A stretch of 64,000 nt of DNA from Apricaphanius iberus (GCA_028564705.1 JAPXFQ010000351.1:1302001-1366000), one strand, 5' to 3'. Shown: positions 10,999 through 22,046, counted from the first letter of the stretch. Notes: generated from the sequence alone by a model not told the origin. Numbers and translations: made by a program.

Positions 10999-12608
10999 TA
11001 CCGTTCAAAAGTTTGGGGTCACCCAAACAATTTTGTGTTTTCCATGAAAAGTCACACTTATTCACCACCATACGTTGTGAAATGAATAAAAAATAGAGTC
11101 AAGACATTGACAAGGTTAGAAATAATGATTTTTATTTGAAATAAGATTGTTTTTACATCAAACTTTGCTTTCATCAAAGAATCCTCCATTTGCAGCAATT
11201 ACAGCATTGCAGACCTTTGGCATTCTAGCTGTTAATTTGTTGAGGTAATCTGGAGAAATTGCACCCCACGCTTCTAGAAGCAGCTCCCACAATTTGGATT
11301 GGTTGGATGGGCACTTCTTGCGTACCATACGGTCAAGCTGCTCCCACAACAGCTCAACGGGGTTCAAATCTGGTGACTGCGCTGGCCACTCCATTACCGA
11401 TAGAATACCAGCCTGCTTCTTCTCTAAATAGTTCTTGCACAATTTCGAGGTGTGTTTTGGGTCATTGTCCTGTTGTAGGATGAAATTGGCTCCAATCAAG
11501 CGCTGTCCACTGGGTATGGCATGGCGTTGCAAAATGGAGTGATAGCCTTCCTTATTCAGAATCCCTTTTACCCTGTACAAATCTCCCACCTTACCAGCAC
11601 CAAAGCAACCCCAGACCATCACATTACCTCCACCATGCTTAACAGATGGCGTCAGGCATTCTTCCAGCATCTTTTCAGTTGTTCTGCGTCTCACAAACGT
11701 TCTTCTTTGTGATCCAAACACCTCAAACTTGGATTCATCCGTCCACAGCACTTTTTTCCAGTCTTCCTCTGTCCAATGTCTGTGTTCTTTTGCCCATCTT
11801 AATCTTTTTCTTTTATTGGCCAGTCTCAGATATGGCTTTTTCTTTGCCACTCTGCCCTGAAGCCCAGAATCCCGCAGCCGCCTCTTCACTGTAGATGTTG
11901 ACACTGGTGTTTTGCGGGTACTATTTAATGAAGATGCCAGTTGGGGACCTGTGAGGCGTCTGTTTCTCAAACTAGAGACTCTAATGTACTTATCTTCTTG
12001 CTCAGTTGTGCAACGCGGCCTCCCACTTCTTTTTCTACTCTGGTTAGAGCCTGTTTGTGCTGTCCTCTGAAGGGAGTAGTACACACCGTTGTAGGAAATC
12101 TTCAATTTCTTAGCAATTTCTCGCATGGAATAGCCTTCATTTCTAAGAACAAGAATAGACTGTCGAGTTTCAGATGAAAGTTCTCTTTTTCTGGCCATTT
12201 TGAGCGTTTAATTGACCCCACAAATGTGATGCTCCAGAAACTCAATCTGCTCAAAGGAAGGTCAGTTTTGTAGCTTCTGTACCGAGCTAAACTGTTTTCA
12301 GATGTGTGAACATGATTGCACAAGGGTTTTCTAATCATCAATTAGCCTTCTGAGCCAATGAGCAAACACATTGTACCATTAGAACACTGGAGTGATAGTT
12401 GCTGGAAATGGGCCTCTATACACCTATGTAGATATTGCACCAAAAACCAGACATTTGCAGCTAGAATAGTCATTTACCACATTAGCAATGTATAGCGTGG
12501 TTTTTCTTTAAAGTTAAGACTAGTTTAAAGTTATCTTCATTGAAAAGTACAGTGCTTTTCCTTCAAAAATAAGGACATTTCAATGTGACCCCAAACTTTT
12601 GAACGGTA

Positions 12609-12611
<3 letters not shown>
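10996..12611 (-). mobile_element. Tc1-like transposon with intact transposase
   Basis: A 1616-bp element. Both ends read CACTACCGTTCAAAAGTTTG inward (identical for about 27 bp) and are flanked by TA. The interior carries one uninterrupted transposase frame on the minus strand. It lies inside the hAT element 9485-12713. Intact ends, a TA duplication and an open transposase make it the most recent-looking DNA transposon here. Confidence 0.96.
11158..12198 (-). CDS. Tc1/mariner-family transposase, full length, DD37E spacing
   Basis: 346 residues from ATG to stop, the usual length for Tc1-like transposases, which cut and paste their element at TA sites. Residues about 1-110 form the DNA-binding part: a helix-turn-helix starting MARKRELSSETRQSI, a GRPR motif near 59-62 linking to a second HTH. 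A basic nuclear-localisation-like patch lies at about 119-133. The catalytic domain shows D154 (WTDESKF), D244 (QQDNDPKHTS) and E282 (DLNPVELLWE). I count 37 residues between the last two, so the motif is DD37E rather than the DD34E of classic Tc1. No stop or frameshift is present. The 11.2-12.2 kb plus-strand frames are antisense shadows. Confidence 0.95.
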   Translation of the reverse strand: MARKRELSSETRQSILVLRNEGYSMREIAKKLKISYNGVYYSLQRTAQTGSNQSRKRSGRPRCTTEQEDKYIRVSSLRNRRLTGPQLASSLNSTRKTPVSTSTVKRRLRDSGLQGRVAKKKPYLRLANKRKRLRWAKEHRHWTEEDWKKVLWTDESKFEVFGSQRRTFVRRRTTEKMLEECLTPSVKHGGGNVMVWGCFGAGKVGDLYRVKGILNKEGYHSILQRHAIPSGQRLIGANFILQQDNDPKHTSKLCKNYLEKKQAGILSVMEWPAQSPDLNPVELLWEQLDRMVRKKCPSNQSKLWELLLEAWGAISPDYLNKLTARMPKVCNAVIAANGGFFDESKV

Positions 12612-12645
<34 letters not shown>

Positions 12646-13126
12646 TTCAGGTTTTTTTGGTTGTGCCAGCTAGCTGTGTGGTTGGCACTGGCACACCCGT
12701 GGCTACGCCAATGAAGCAGAGGGGTGTGCTTTACCAATATTTTTTTTATTTTTTACACAAAGCACTACATTACATTACTACTACAATTATTTTGGTGTTA
12801 TCAGAACACATAACAGTTTTAAATCAATACAAATATTCATGCTAAACTGAAGATGGTTGTTGCTGGTATTTTGTAATTTTTACTGAAAAAAATCACTGCA
12901 AAAATATATATATTTTTTTTTTATTTGGACTGGGCTGAAGAAAAACTGCTATTTGGGAGCCGATTGCCTGGTCTCACCATTATTTATACTGGACCAGGGT
13001 GAGGCCCACACAGCAGGTGGGCGTGGACTAAAATACTTCAGTGCTGCGCTGCGCGCGTCAACGCGCTCCTCCGTTGACATAACATGTACACCTGACTCGC
13101 CGCTCGCCTAATTCGCTTTTGGTGTG

Positions 13127-13414
13127 TACGTACTGTAAGAGAGGCTCGGCCTCCCGCAGGATGTGGTGCGTACGATTCAGGGCGCACGAACCGCGTCCAC
13201 CACGGCGCTATACGTCTCAAAATGGACAGCCTTCCAGCGCTGGTGCGCAGAGAAAGGCGCAGATCCCGTTTCATGTCCGCTAAGTTGCGTGCTGTCGTTC
13301 CTCCAGCAGCTGATGGACAGAAATTTAGCTTTGAGCACAGTTAAACTTATGATGCAGCAATTTCTTCCAGTCATGAAGGTTTTGGTGCAAGAACGGTCTT
13401 ACCACATTGGTTAA
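13127..13414 (+). pseudogene. DIRS-type tyrosine recombinase fragment
   Basis: The frame reads LGLPQDVVRTIQGARTAST, then LYVSKWTAFQRWCAEKG, PLSCVLSFLQQLMDR and STVK. This is the N-terminal core-binding region of the tyrosine recombinases of DIRS1-like retrotransposons, which integrate by recombination rather than with a DDE integrase. Only about 90 residues remain; the catalytic R-H-R-Y part is absent. The sequence around it is GC-rich compared with its AT-rich surroundings. Confidence 0.8.
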
Positions 13415-13507
13415 TGTGATGTGCGCCGCTGCGCAGGGGTGGGGGATGGGCGCTTCAGAACTCCTGACCTGATATTTAGATATACTATTCTTCAATAGTG
13501 TGCAAAC

Positions 13508-13620
13508 AGGAATATATATATATATTAAAAAAAGCACCTCAGAAAAAAGCGCACTTTCTCTCCAGGAATAAAAAGGGCAGGTACTCAAGCCCACTTTGAT
13601 GTCTATGTGTGCACGTGCCC

Positions 13621-13658
<38 letters not shown>

Positions 13659-13672
13659 GTATATATATATTT
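13508..13672. repeat. TA/TATG microsatellites
   Basis: Short TA runs at about 13512-13526 and 13621-13672, the latter with GTA interruptions. Confidence 0.85.
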
Positions 13673-14289
13673 TTTTTTACGCTATCCGAATAAAAAAGTT
13701 AATGCAAAAATGTCAGTTTACCAGAAAGTATCTCCATGTAGGGTGACATCACGTAACATGAGACACTTCAGCCTTTTAATTTTGTACTGTCAATGTCCGC
13801 AAAAGATTTCCAATTATTAGAGGGTGTTCTCGAAAATCAAATAAATAATTGATTTGATTTGACCAATCATGTCACGTGACTCAGAGCTTAGCCACCATGA
13901 TGGCAGGAATGAATCCAATTAAAGGAATGTCGCAGGCTGGGATTTTATTCCGTCAGAGTTTACTAGCCATTTTAAAACAGAAGATAGTATTTTATATACC
14001 TGGAAATTAAAAAGTAAAAAAATCTCCAACCCTTACCATGCCTCTTGGATGCTTTTTAAAACGTTATGAGCGGACCTTATATCTACTGGAGCTGAGATAT
14101 CCTGACATACTATTTCCTGATCAATGTTCCCTCGTCCTACTCAGCAGTATTACTTAAAATATAAAAAAGCCTGGAGGGATATAAATGGACACATTCAGGG
14201 TTTGTTATTGAGATCCAGATCTATAATCTTCATACCAATGAGAGCTATTGTCACCGGGAGAGTAAATGGATCCTCTGTGCTTTTTTTGG
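13673..14289. other. Unassigned DNA
   Basis: No coding region or repeat family recognised. Confidence 0.45.
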
Positions 14290-14297
14290 GTGTCAAT

Positions 14298-14679
14298 TAG
14301 GGATACAACGATACCACTTTTTTCAAAACCAATACCAGACCGATACTTGGATCAGAGTACTTACCGATACCGAGTACCAATGCTGATACTTCTACGGCAC
14401 AAACAAAGTGCTATCAATTGGAGTCAGGTTTTATTTTCTTCTCTGCTTGTTACAAGAAATGATGGTGAATTAGATACAAAAATAAAATATTAACAAAAAT
14501 GACCACAGAACTTAAATTTAAAAGTTAAAAACCAATATTTTCTGTGAAACTATTGCTGCATTTTCATATCTTAAGTATCAGTTCTTAGTATCGGTTAACA
14601 TTAGCCGATACCGATACCAGTGCATTAGGCAGTATTGGGGCCAATACCCAATACCAGTATCGGTATCGGTGCATCCCTA
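14298..14679. mobile_element. hAT MITE (TATCGG-rich)
   Basis: A 382-bp element with ends TAGGGATACAACGATACC and, in reverse complement, TAGGGATGCACCGATACC. The exact 8-bp duplication GTGTCAAT flanks it at 14290-14297 and 14680-14687. The subterminal parts are full of GATACC/GGTATC direct and inverted repeats. It has no coding capacity. A related element with its own TSD lies at 36946-37296. Confidence 0.93.
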
Positions 14680-14790
14680 GTGTCAATATCTGACCATTAA
14701 TCAATCATTGCTTCAAAAAAAAAAATTACACTTTAGTCTTCGCCGTGCTCACAAGACATGTAAACAGGAGCATGCACACATCACAAAGAT

Positions 14791-15034
14791 TGTTATGATT
14801 CTGCAAAGTTTTACATGAAATTTATTAGTTGCTATGTGAGCAACAAGTTTTGTTGGCTGTAATAGCGGGAGTTGATATTCAGTATAAGTTCCTGTAGGGG
14901 GCAGTGTGGCATGTGGTGTATACTTATGTTTGGGTTTTCAGAAGAAGCGTCTGTTGTACGTATGCCGAAGCCTTCATTAAAAAGCTTGTGATTCTACCTG
15001 CCGTTCATGAGTGAGTCCTGAAGTTATAATATAA
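14791..15034 (+). mobile_element. Gypsy-type LTR, 3' part, with primer-binding site
   Basis: The stretch ends where TGGCGATGAGGATGAAAG begins at 15035. This resembles the TGGCGACGAGGAT primer-binding site used by many Ty3/gypsy elements and suits an LTR-PBS junction. The left border (TGTTATGATTCTGC at 14791) is a guess. A gag start follows at 15146. Confidence 0.5.
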
Positions 15035-15145
15035 TGGCGATGAGGATGAAAGCACGTTGCTGAAGTGGACCAGGAAGGTTGTGGAGCGTATTCTAATGGG
15101 GAAGTTCCGAACAATGGATGGCGAACGACAGATGGCAAATGAAGA

Positions 15146-15252
15146 ATGGCGGTTTTCATGGTAGAGAGCACGGCTCCGTTTGATAGCCACAGTCAAACGT
15201 GGGAGGAATACTGCGAGGTGCTCACTTATTTCTTTGAAGCTAACAACATAAT
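15146..15252 (+). pseudogene. Gypsy gag N-terminal stub
   Basis: An ATG frame beginning MAVFMVESTAPFDSHSQTW and continuing with EEY and LTYFFEANN matches the start of many vertebrate gypsy Gag proteins (W..Y...L..FF.AN). It breaks off where the 3' tail of the L2 LINE (TCAATCAATCAATCAC) begins, so L2 insertion or deletion removed the rest. Confidence 0.6.
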
Positions 15253-15413
15253 CAATCAATCAATCACACTTTATTTCTAAAGCACTTTTCCAACTTCAAA
15301 ACTTTACTTTACAGGTTAAAATCCGTTCACAAACCCCACCCTTTCCAAACCCAAAATAAAATCATCATCACAACTATAACCCCCAACCACCCACCTCAAT
15401 CCAACCCATCTCC

Positions 15414-15460
<47 letters not shown>

Positions 15461-18400
15461 GCAACAGTAAACAAAAGCAACGAGGGGCTGAGTACAGATG
15501 AGCCAGGAAACACCATCATGGGAGCCATCTGCATCGGCAGCAGCAGATCAACAGCAGCAGCCAAGGCTCTGACCCAGGGCGCCCAGAGGAGGGAGGGATG
15601 GTACCCCCACCTCCACCCAGGCAACCACACCCGACCACCGCGCCCAATGCAAAGGGCTCCCACAGAGGAAACACTAGAAGGAAGATTAAAATAAGTTAAA
15701 ATATTAAAATGAACCATAGAAAACGAGATTAAGTATTAAAATACTGAATGTTAAGACTGATAGCATCCCAAATTATAAAATATAAGAATAAGATGTGGTC
15801 ATAAAAAAATGTAAAGCAGATAAATAATAAATAATAATCAGTTCAAAACTAAACTAAAAATTATATCAAATAAAACCTGCAGAGCAATAAAACAGATATT
15901 AATAAATAATAATCCGTTAAAAGCTCAGCTAAAAAGGTGAGTCTTGAGCCTGGTCTTAAAAAGATGAACATTCTCTGCTGCCCTGAGATCCTCTGGCAGC
16001 CTGTTCCAGAAGTGAGGGCCATAATAATTGAAGGACGCCTCACCATGAGTCTGTGTCCTGACTTTGGGGATGATAAGGAGACGGCTGCCAGAGGAGCACA
16101 GAGACCGCGAGGGTTCATACCGTAAAAGCAGTTCTGACAGATAAGAAGGCCCAAGACCATTAAGACACTTAAAAACCATGAAAAGAACCTTAAAATCGAT
16201 CCTAAAACATACGGGGAGCCAATGCAGTGATTCTAAGACCGGTGTAATGTGCTCCCGCCTCCTAGTCTTCATCAGGACACGAGCTGCTGAAATCTGTAAA
16301 AGCTGCAAACCTGAGGTAGTCTTTTTGGGAAGACCAGAAATCAGGGCATTAAAGTAATCAATTCTACTGGTGATAAAAGCATGCATTAGCATCTCCGTAT
16401 TGGCCCGAGAGAGAATGGGGCGGACTCTGGCAATGTTCTATAGGTGATAAAAACCTATTTGGGTTATGTTTTTAATGTTAGGGATAAAATTCAGCTCAGA
16501 GTCAAAAATCACACCCAGGTTCTTCACTTGTAAAGAATAATTAAAAGACAATGATTGTAGTTTTGGTAAAAGTTTTTCTCTCTGAGCCTCAGGACCAATA
16601 ACTAAAACCTCAGTTTTGTCCTGGTTGAGCTGGAGAAAGTTTTCTGCCATCCAGGATTTAATGTCTAAAGTGCAGTTAAAGGTGCATCCATTGGCCGTGT
16701 GTCATCAGAGACATGGAGATGTACAACTGTGTATCATTAGCATAACTGTGAAAGTTAACTCCATGTCTTCTGATAAAACTGCCAAGAGGGAGCATATAGA
16801 TGTTTAAAAGCACTGGGCCTAAAACTGAACCCTGGGGCACACCACATGCAATCTTATGGACCTTAGAGGAACAGGTATCTAAACTTACCATAAAATTCCT
16901 GTCTGTGAGGTAGGATGGGAACCATTTGTGAACAGCACCAGAGAGGCCCATCTGTTTTAAACGAGTTAAAAGAATAGTGTGATCTACTGTATCAAAGGCA
17001 GCGCTTAGATCCAGAAGAACCAACACTGTCACCTTTTTAGCATCATAGCTTAATCTAAAATCATTTAAAATCTTAAAAAGTGCCGTCTCTGTGCTGTGGT
17101 TCATCCTAAAACCAGACTGAAATTTCTATTGGACATTATGAGCGTTAATAAAATCATTAAGTTGAATAAAAGCAAGTTTTTCTAAAACTTTGCTTAAAAA
17201 TGGTAAGTTAGATACCGGTCGGTAATTGTTTAAATCATTAAAATCTAAATTGCTCTTCTTCAGCAGGGGCCTCACTACCGCTGCTTTAAAGAAGGCAGGA
17301 AAAACCCCCGTCTGAAGGGAGCAATTCATAAAGTTGAAAATGTCAGCTTTAAAAGAACCATAAAATTGCTTAAAAAACCGGGTGGGAATCTGATCCAAAG
17401 CACTTGTGGTGGGCCTCACTGAGGAGAAAACTTTATCAAGGGTCCCAGCTTCTACCAGGACAAAACTGTCCAATGTTTCCTCTGGTGAAGGCAGACACTC
17501 ATATTTGTCTAAAACCATGTTAGTTTGAGAGGATAAAATATTACATCTGATGGTGTCTACCTTCCCTCTGAAGTGGTCTGCAAACTCCTCACAGAGAGTT
17601 TTTGAGGGGTTTTTCTGTAAGTGTTAAAGGAATGATTAAAAATGTTGTCAATGGTGGAAAACAGATTTTTTTGATTATTTTTATGTTCTGAGATAATTCT
17701 GGAAAAGTGTGTATTTCTGGAATTTCTTCTAGATGACGCTTCCTGACAGTTCTCACAGAGGTCTTTAATTGGATAAAACTGGTGATTTTGAAAAACACAC
17801 AGTAGTGGTCAGAGACAGCCAAGTCAACAACAGAGGACAGACTGGTGGACAGGCCATGCGTGATGACCAAGTCCAGAGTGTGTCCTCTGTTGTGAGTCGG
17901 CTGCATGACATGCTGGCTAAAATCCATATAATTCAAAATATTTAAAAAATCTGTTGATAACGGATCTAAAAGGTTATCTATGTGTAGATTAAAATCACCA
18001 GCTAAAATGATCCTTTCATAAGAGTTGTGTAAAATTGATAAAAACTGTGAAAATTCGTGAATAAAAAGTGCATTCCTTTCCGGTGCCCTATAAACTTTGT
18101 CACATAAAATCTGAGGAGTGCTAAAAACAGAGGCAGTGTATTCAAAATTGAAATAATCAATTTTGGCTTCCACAGGACCGCAGCGATGTTTAGTGGGCGC
18201 CGAGGGATTCCGTGGATTGGGGGTGTAATGGAGCACACCTCGGCGGGTCCTGGCTGTAGTCCTGGGTTTGGCACGATGTGGGTGGTTGCTGGAGTCCGAC
18301 TGCTGTTCTAGCTGCTGGGAGGGGATGGGTCCTGCAGAGCTGCTGGTCTTCGGCGTGGTCGGAGGGACGGTCAGAGTGTGGGCCTATGGCCATTGTTTAT
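15252..18400 (-). mobile_element. L2-clade LINE, decayed
   Basis: Read on the minus strand: endonuclease and reverse transcriptase, a 3'UTR (about 15860-15300) and a 3' tail of TGATTGATTGATT units after AAAGTGCTTTAGAAATAAAG. The 5' end is uncertain, about 18236-18400. A (CA)n run sits in the 3'UTR at 15418-15458. Several stops and frameshifts separate the coding blocks, so it is an old copy. Confidence 0.88.
15925..18236 (-). pseudogene. L2 ORF2 relic (endonuclease + reverse transcriptase)
   Basis: Endonuclease block 18236-17589 shows LAGDFNLH, HTLDLVITHG and VSDHYCVFF. Reverse transcriptase blocks 17518-16676 show [39 protein letters not shown] and [10 protein letters not shown]. The catalytic YADD is changed to YAND, which would abolish polymerisation. 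The RT thumb/C-terminal blocks are 16650-16438 and 16392-15925. At least four breaks in frame. Confidence 0.9.
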
Positions 18401-18628
18401 TTTGAACTTTTATGTGCATGTTTGATGTGGGGGTTTTCTTTCTTTTTTTTCTGTTTTGCATGTTTTTGTGGACTGTTCAGTTGATTGGAGTGGGCCCGCC
18501 CACACCGCTTCCACTGACCGCTCACACCTGTAAATAATCAGTGCAGCGGTAGAAGTGGGCGACAAACGCGTGGACAAAACGTGTGTGACAGACAACAGAA
18601 AGAGGGGGCAGAGACGGGTAGGTATCTG

Positions 18629-20221
18629 ACCTCAGTGAAGCTGTCCCCCCACCCACTTTAAAAGTAAAGGCAAATAGGCGGAGCGGTTAGTGCTCCATTT
18701 GTGCTGGTAAAATTATTGTTTGTGCTGCTTTGGTTTTTGAGATATTCAACTTTATTTTATAGGTCATTTAAAGGTCACCGTCCCCCCAGTAATCACCAAA
18801 ATGGACCAGAGTGGTCTACTTTTTTAGTGTTTCATTTGTGCTTGTTTGTGCTGGTAAAATTATCGTTTGTGCTGCTTTGGTTTCTGAGATATGTGCTTGA
18901 CAATGTTTTTTCAAATACCATGTGCCTTTTATTTGTAAATATGTTCAATAAAGTTCTGCAAGAAAACCTGTCTCCTTTATGTTTTTAAATAATTTATATT
19001 TTTTGAACATGTACGGTAGTCATCAATGTTACTTTAACAAATATTTTTCTTTTACAAATTCAAGATACTAGTTAAAAAAATGACAAGTACACCACCAGGA
19101 ATCGAACCCCTGTCAAAAACCTATGAAAACCACCCTGTTTAACTATTGTCCAGTTACAGCTTTTGTGAGTGCAAGAGATATCATGAGGTAAACCTCTACT
19201 TTTTTTTTTTTACTTTATTGTAAAAAGCATTAGAACAATCAGTATTCACATCAACTTTCCACAAATGAACAAGCTAGCTGTCTTGCCATTAAATAGCCTA
19301 CAACAAGTTTGGTTGGGAAAAAAAAATTTAATAAATCGTTTTTTATTGGAATTTTTTTTATTACCCTTGTGATTTTCGGAACAAGTTAAGAGTGCATTCA
19401 AATGAAAATTTACATGCTATGTTAATACATGATGTAGTACACATAAAAATTCACTAACAAGCCAGAAAGTGTGATTTAAAAAAACACATTTAATATTTAT
19501 AGAAACAGATGCTTTTATTTGTTAATTCAGGAAAACTTATTTAATAAAGCACTATAAAAATAACCAGGACACTGAACCAAACTGCTGTTGGCCTACAGTA
19601 CATGTTAATGCTTAAAACAATATTCAGACACAGAATAGAAACAATTAAAAAGCATTTTATTTAAATGCATTTAATAACATTTACATTTAAATAGCGCTAT
19701 GATAAAAACAATTGGGCAAACAATTCTATGTGTATGTTGGTGGAAAACTGGGTTTCTCCATGCTGACTATACAGCCTAGTCTTCATTTGATCCATCCTAA
19801 TCATACTTTCTTTTAATTCTGATGTAGATGCCTCGAAAGCCATCTGTAGACAGAGACTCACTTTTTGCAATGCTTTGCCATTCAAAAGAGGCCATATTCC
19901 AAAATGGCAAAATAGCCATTCCAACTGCCCCAGTATGGACAGAGATTATTATTTTTAATATCTCAGAAACCAAAGCAGCACAAACGATGGTTTTACCAGC
20001 ACAAACCAGCACAAACAAAGCACTAAAAAAGTAGACCACTCTGGTCCGTTTTGGTGATGTCTGGGAGGACGGTGACCTTTAAATGACCTATAAAATAAAG
20101 TTGAATATCTCAAAAACCAAAACAGCACAAACGATAATTTTACCAGCACAAACGGAGCACTAACCGCTCCGCCTATTTGCCTTTACTTTTAAAGTGGGTT
20201 GGGGGACAGCTTGACTGAGGT
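18629..20221. mobile_element. Mutator-like (MULE) non-autonomous element with about 265-bp TIRs
   Basis: The left arm 18629-18892 and right arm 19958-20221 are near-identical inverted repeats (both containing GGTCATTTAAAGGTCACCGT and AGACCACTCTGGTCC-type blocks). The flanks AGGTATCTG (18620-18628) and AGGGATCTG (20222-20230) look like a 9-bp target duplication with one change. Long arms plus a 9-bp TSD fit Mutator-like elements. The 1.06-kb interior is AT-rich and has no coding frame. A tRNA-like B-box, GGGTTCGATTCC on the minus strand near 19100-19111, lies inside. Superfamily is inferred from structure only. Confidence 0.75.
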
Positions 20222-20640
20222 AGGGATCTGCACGTACGGTTGACCGCAGGACGGTGGCGGTGCTAAGCACCTCGACGTGGAATACACGCAGCGGCAGGGG
20301 ACACCCTGCCCTCGCCGTGAGTAACCAATAGTGCAGCAGAGTGGCATATTGTGACTCTGCTAGCCTTTGTTCTAGTTTGGGGTTTAGTCCAAGGAACTGT
20401 TTCCTGGTCTCTGCTGTGTGTCCTAGGGGGGAGGATACGGCTGGAGCGGTCCAAGGAGACGCTTGGATCTACAGCTCACACTATTGACGTGGTATACGTA
20501 GTAATCGATAACAAAATGACCAGGGAGGCACTCAAAATATATTTTCTACATTTTGTAGAAAATATATTTTGTACAAATCGATCAATATGACTATTCCCTT
20601 TATTGATATGCTCTTTTCGTATATAATCCAGCCCTAGTTG
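20222..20640. other. Unassigned DNA with a perfect hairpin
   Basis: No coding region. Contains an exact inverted repeat at 20533-20571 (18-bp arms, 3-nt loop) in a small AT-rich block that ends with CCAGCCCTAG at about 20626-20635, a hAT-like end motif. Confidence 0.4.
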
Positions 20641-20800
20641 AAAGTCTGTGTTACCCAGCAACAGCCCCAAGACATCACTGTTCTAAAGGAGAACTGCATG
20701 GAGGAATGGGCCAAAATACCATCAACAGTGGAAACATAGTGAAGACTTACAGAAAACGTTTGCCCTCTGTCATTGCCAACGTAATTCCTTCAGGACTCAC
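20640..20800 (+). pseudogene. Tc1-like transposon 3' coding relic
   Basis: The DNA runs GGAGGAATGGGCCAAAATAC, then a GTGAAGACTTACAGAAAACG block and CTCTGTCATTGCCAAC. This is the distal transposase region of a common fish Tc1 group, in broken frame. The matching 3' end appears at 22653-22852, so the copy has been split or rearranged. Confidence 0.6.
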
Positions 20801-20922
20801 TCATCAACGGCAGTTTGCATCACAGAACATAGACTGTTTGGTAAGAACACACACTTTATGCCAACCCACAATACTTTTCCACCTGCAACTGTAGAAGCAC
20901 ATTTATTACTTAACTTTTTTTT

Positions 20923-20928
<6 letters not shown>

Positions 20929-20959
<31 letters not shown>

Positions 20960-20991
20960 ATATATAATAATATATATATATATATATATAT
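20929..20991. repeat. (TA)n microsatellite
   Basis: About 60 bp of TA units with ATTATTATATAATAATA slips, directly abutting the left end of the hAT-type element at 20992. Confidence 0.9.
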
Positions 20992-21859
20992 TAGGGATGT
21001 CCGATATTATCGGCCTAAAGTCATTATCAGCCGATATTGGCATTAAAATGTAATATCGGAAATTATCGTATCGGTTTTTATTTTTTCAATAACTTGAGTT
21101 TTTCACACCATACACATATTATATATCAAACTCTTCAGCTACTTCTTTTCTCTCTCATAATGTAAAAATATGAGGTTTAGTTTTTGAGATATTTGTTTGA
21201 GACAACTTTACATTTAAGATCACTTTAACAAAGGACTGAATTTTGTTTCCTGGGCTCTAATCTGTCACTGTTTCCTCTTTGTGACACTGCTTTAATTTGC
21301 ACATTTGGTTGCTTGAAAGATGGCTATTTAAGTCAATGTTGTTTTATTGTATTAAAGTATGGCCACTGTTGTGTTTAAGCCCACTTTATTTTTAAGATTG
21401 TAATACCCAAAGTAGGTTAATTATAGGCCCTGCTTAAATGTTTGTTGGTTTTTTATTTTTTATTCTTGTTTCAGTTGTTTCCACTTTACCTCAATGCTAT
21501 AACGGTATAATGTTTACATTTTCTAAAAGAAGAAATTTGTCCTGAGTGGTGGGCCTTTGTCAGTATTCTCTGTGTGAGAAAATGTTCCAGCTACTTTTAA
21601 AGACAAAATAAAAATGGCACCTTTTTCAAAAAAATTTCTAAAATTGTAGTACTTATTACATTTTATACATTTTTAAAACGCAAGTATGCATTATACAAGA
21701 TATTTCATTGTAGTTAACTAAAAGGGTTTAGTAGTTTTTGTTTTTTATGAGGGAGGGTCCCCACATATCGGTATCGGTTTATATCGGTGTCGGAAATTAT
21801 GAGTTAGGCTATATCGGTATATCGGATATCGGTAGAAAAGCCAATATCGAACATCCCTA
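20992..21859. mobile_element. hAT-type non-autonomous element (GATATCGG family)
   Basis: An 868-bp unit with ends TAGGGATGTCCGATATTA and, in reverse complement, TAGGGATGTTCGATATTG, and many GATAT/ATATC repeats near both ends. The interior is AT-rich without an open frame. The expected 8-bp duplication cannot be confirmed because the left flank is a TA microsatellite. Confidence 0.75.
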
Positions 21860-22046
21860 CTGATAATGAGTTCCAGCAGGAAGATCGCAGTTTCCACATG
21901 TGTTTGATGCTGTGGAAATGTTTTATGTGGGTCTATCTAGTGTAGGCTTCACCTAAAACTACTCTAGCTTCTGTTCTTTTACAGTAATGAGTGGAGCCTC
22001 TTACAGAAGAAGTTACAGGTCTGAGAGACCCAAAAATCTTGTTTGT

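Larger units (their letters stand above)
9485..12713 (-). mobile_element. hAT DNA transposon, non-autonomous, split by a Tc1
   Basis: The left end CAGTGGCGTAGCCAGA and the right end, in reverse complement CATTGGCGTAGCCACG, form about 14-bp inverted repeats. Both sides carry the same 8-bp target duplication, AAGCAGAG (9477-9484 and 12714-12721), diagnostic for hAT. A decayed hAT dimerisation-domain remnant is readable on the minus strand at about 10140-9955 (FFSVVNRIKSSSRATMLTERL, with stops). Without the inserted Tc1 (10996-12611) the element is about 1.6 kb, so most of the transposase is gone. Confidence 0.88.

Noticed and set aside
11259..12177. Plus-strand open frames over the Tc1 element
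   Set aside because: They are antisense shadows of the transposase at 12198-11158.
15418..15458. Possible regulatory CA repeat
   Set aside because: A plain (CA)n microsatellite in the 3'UTR of a dead L2.
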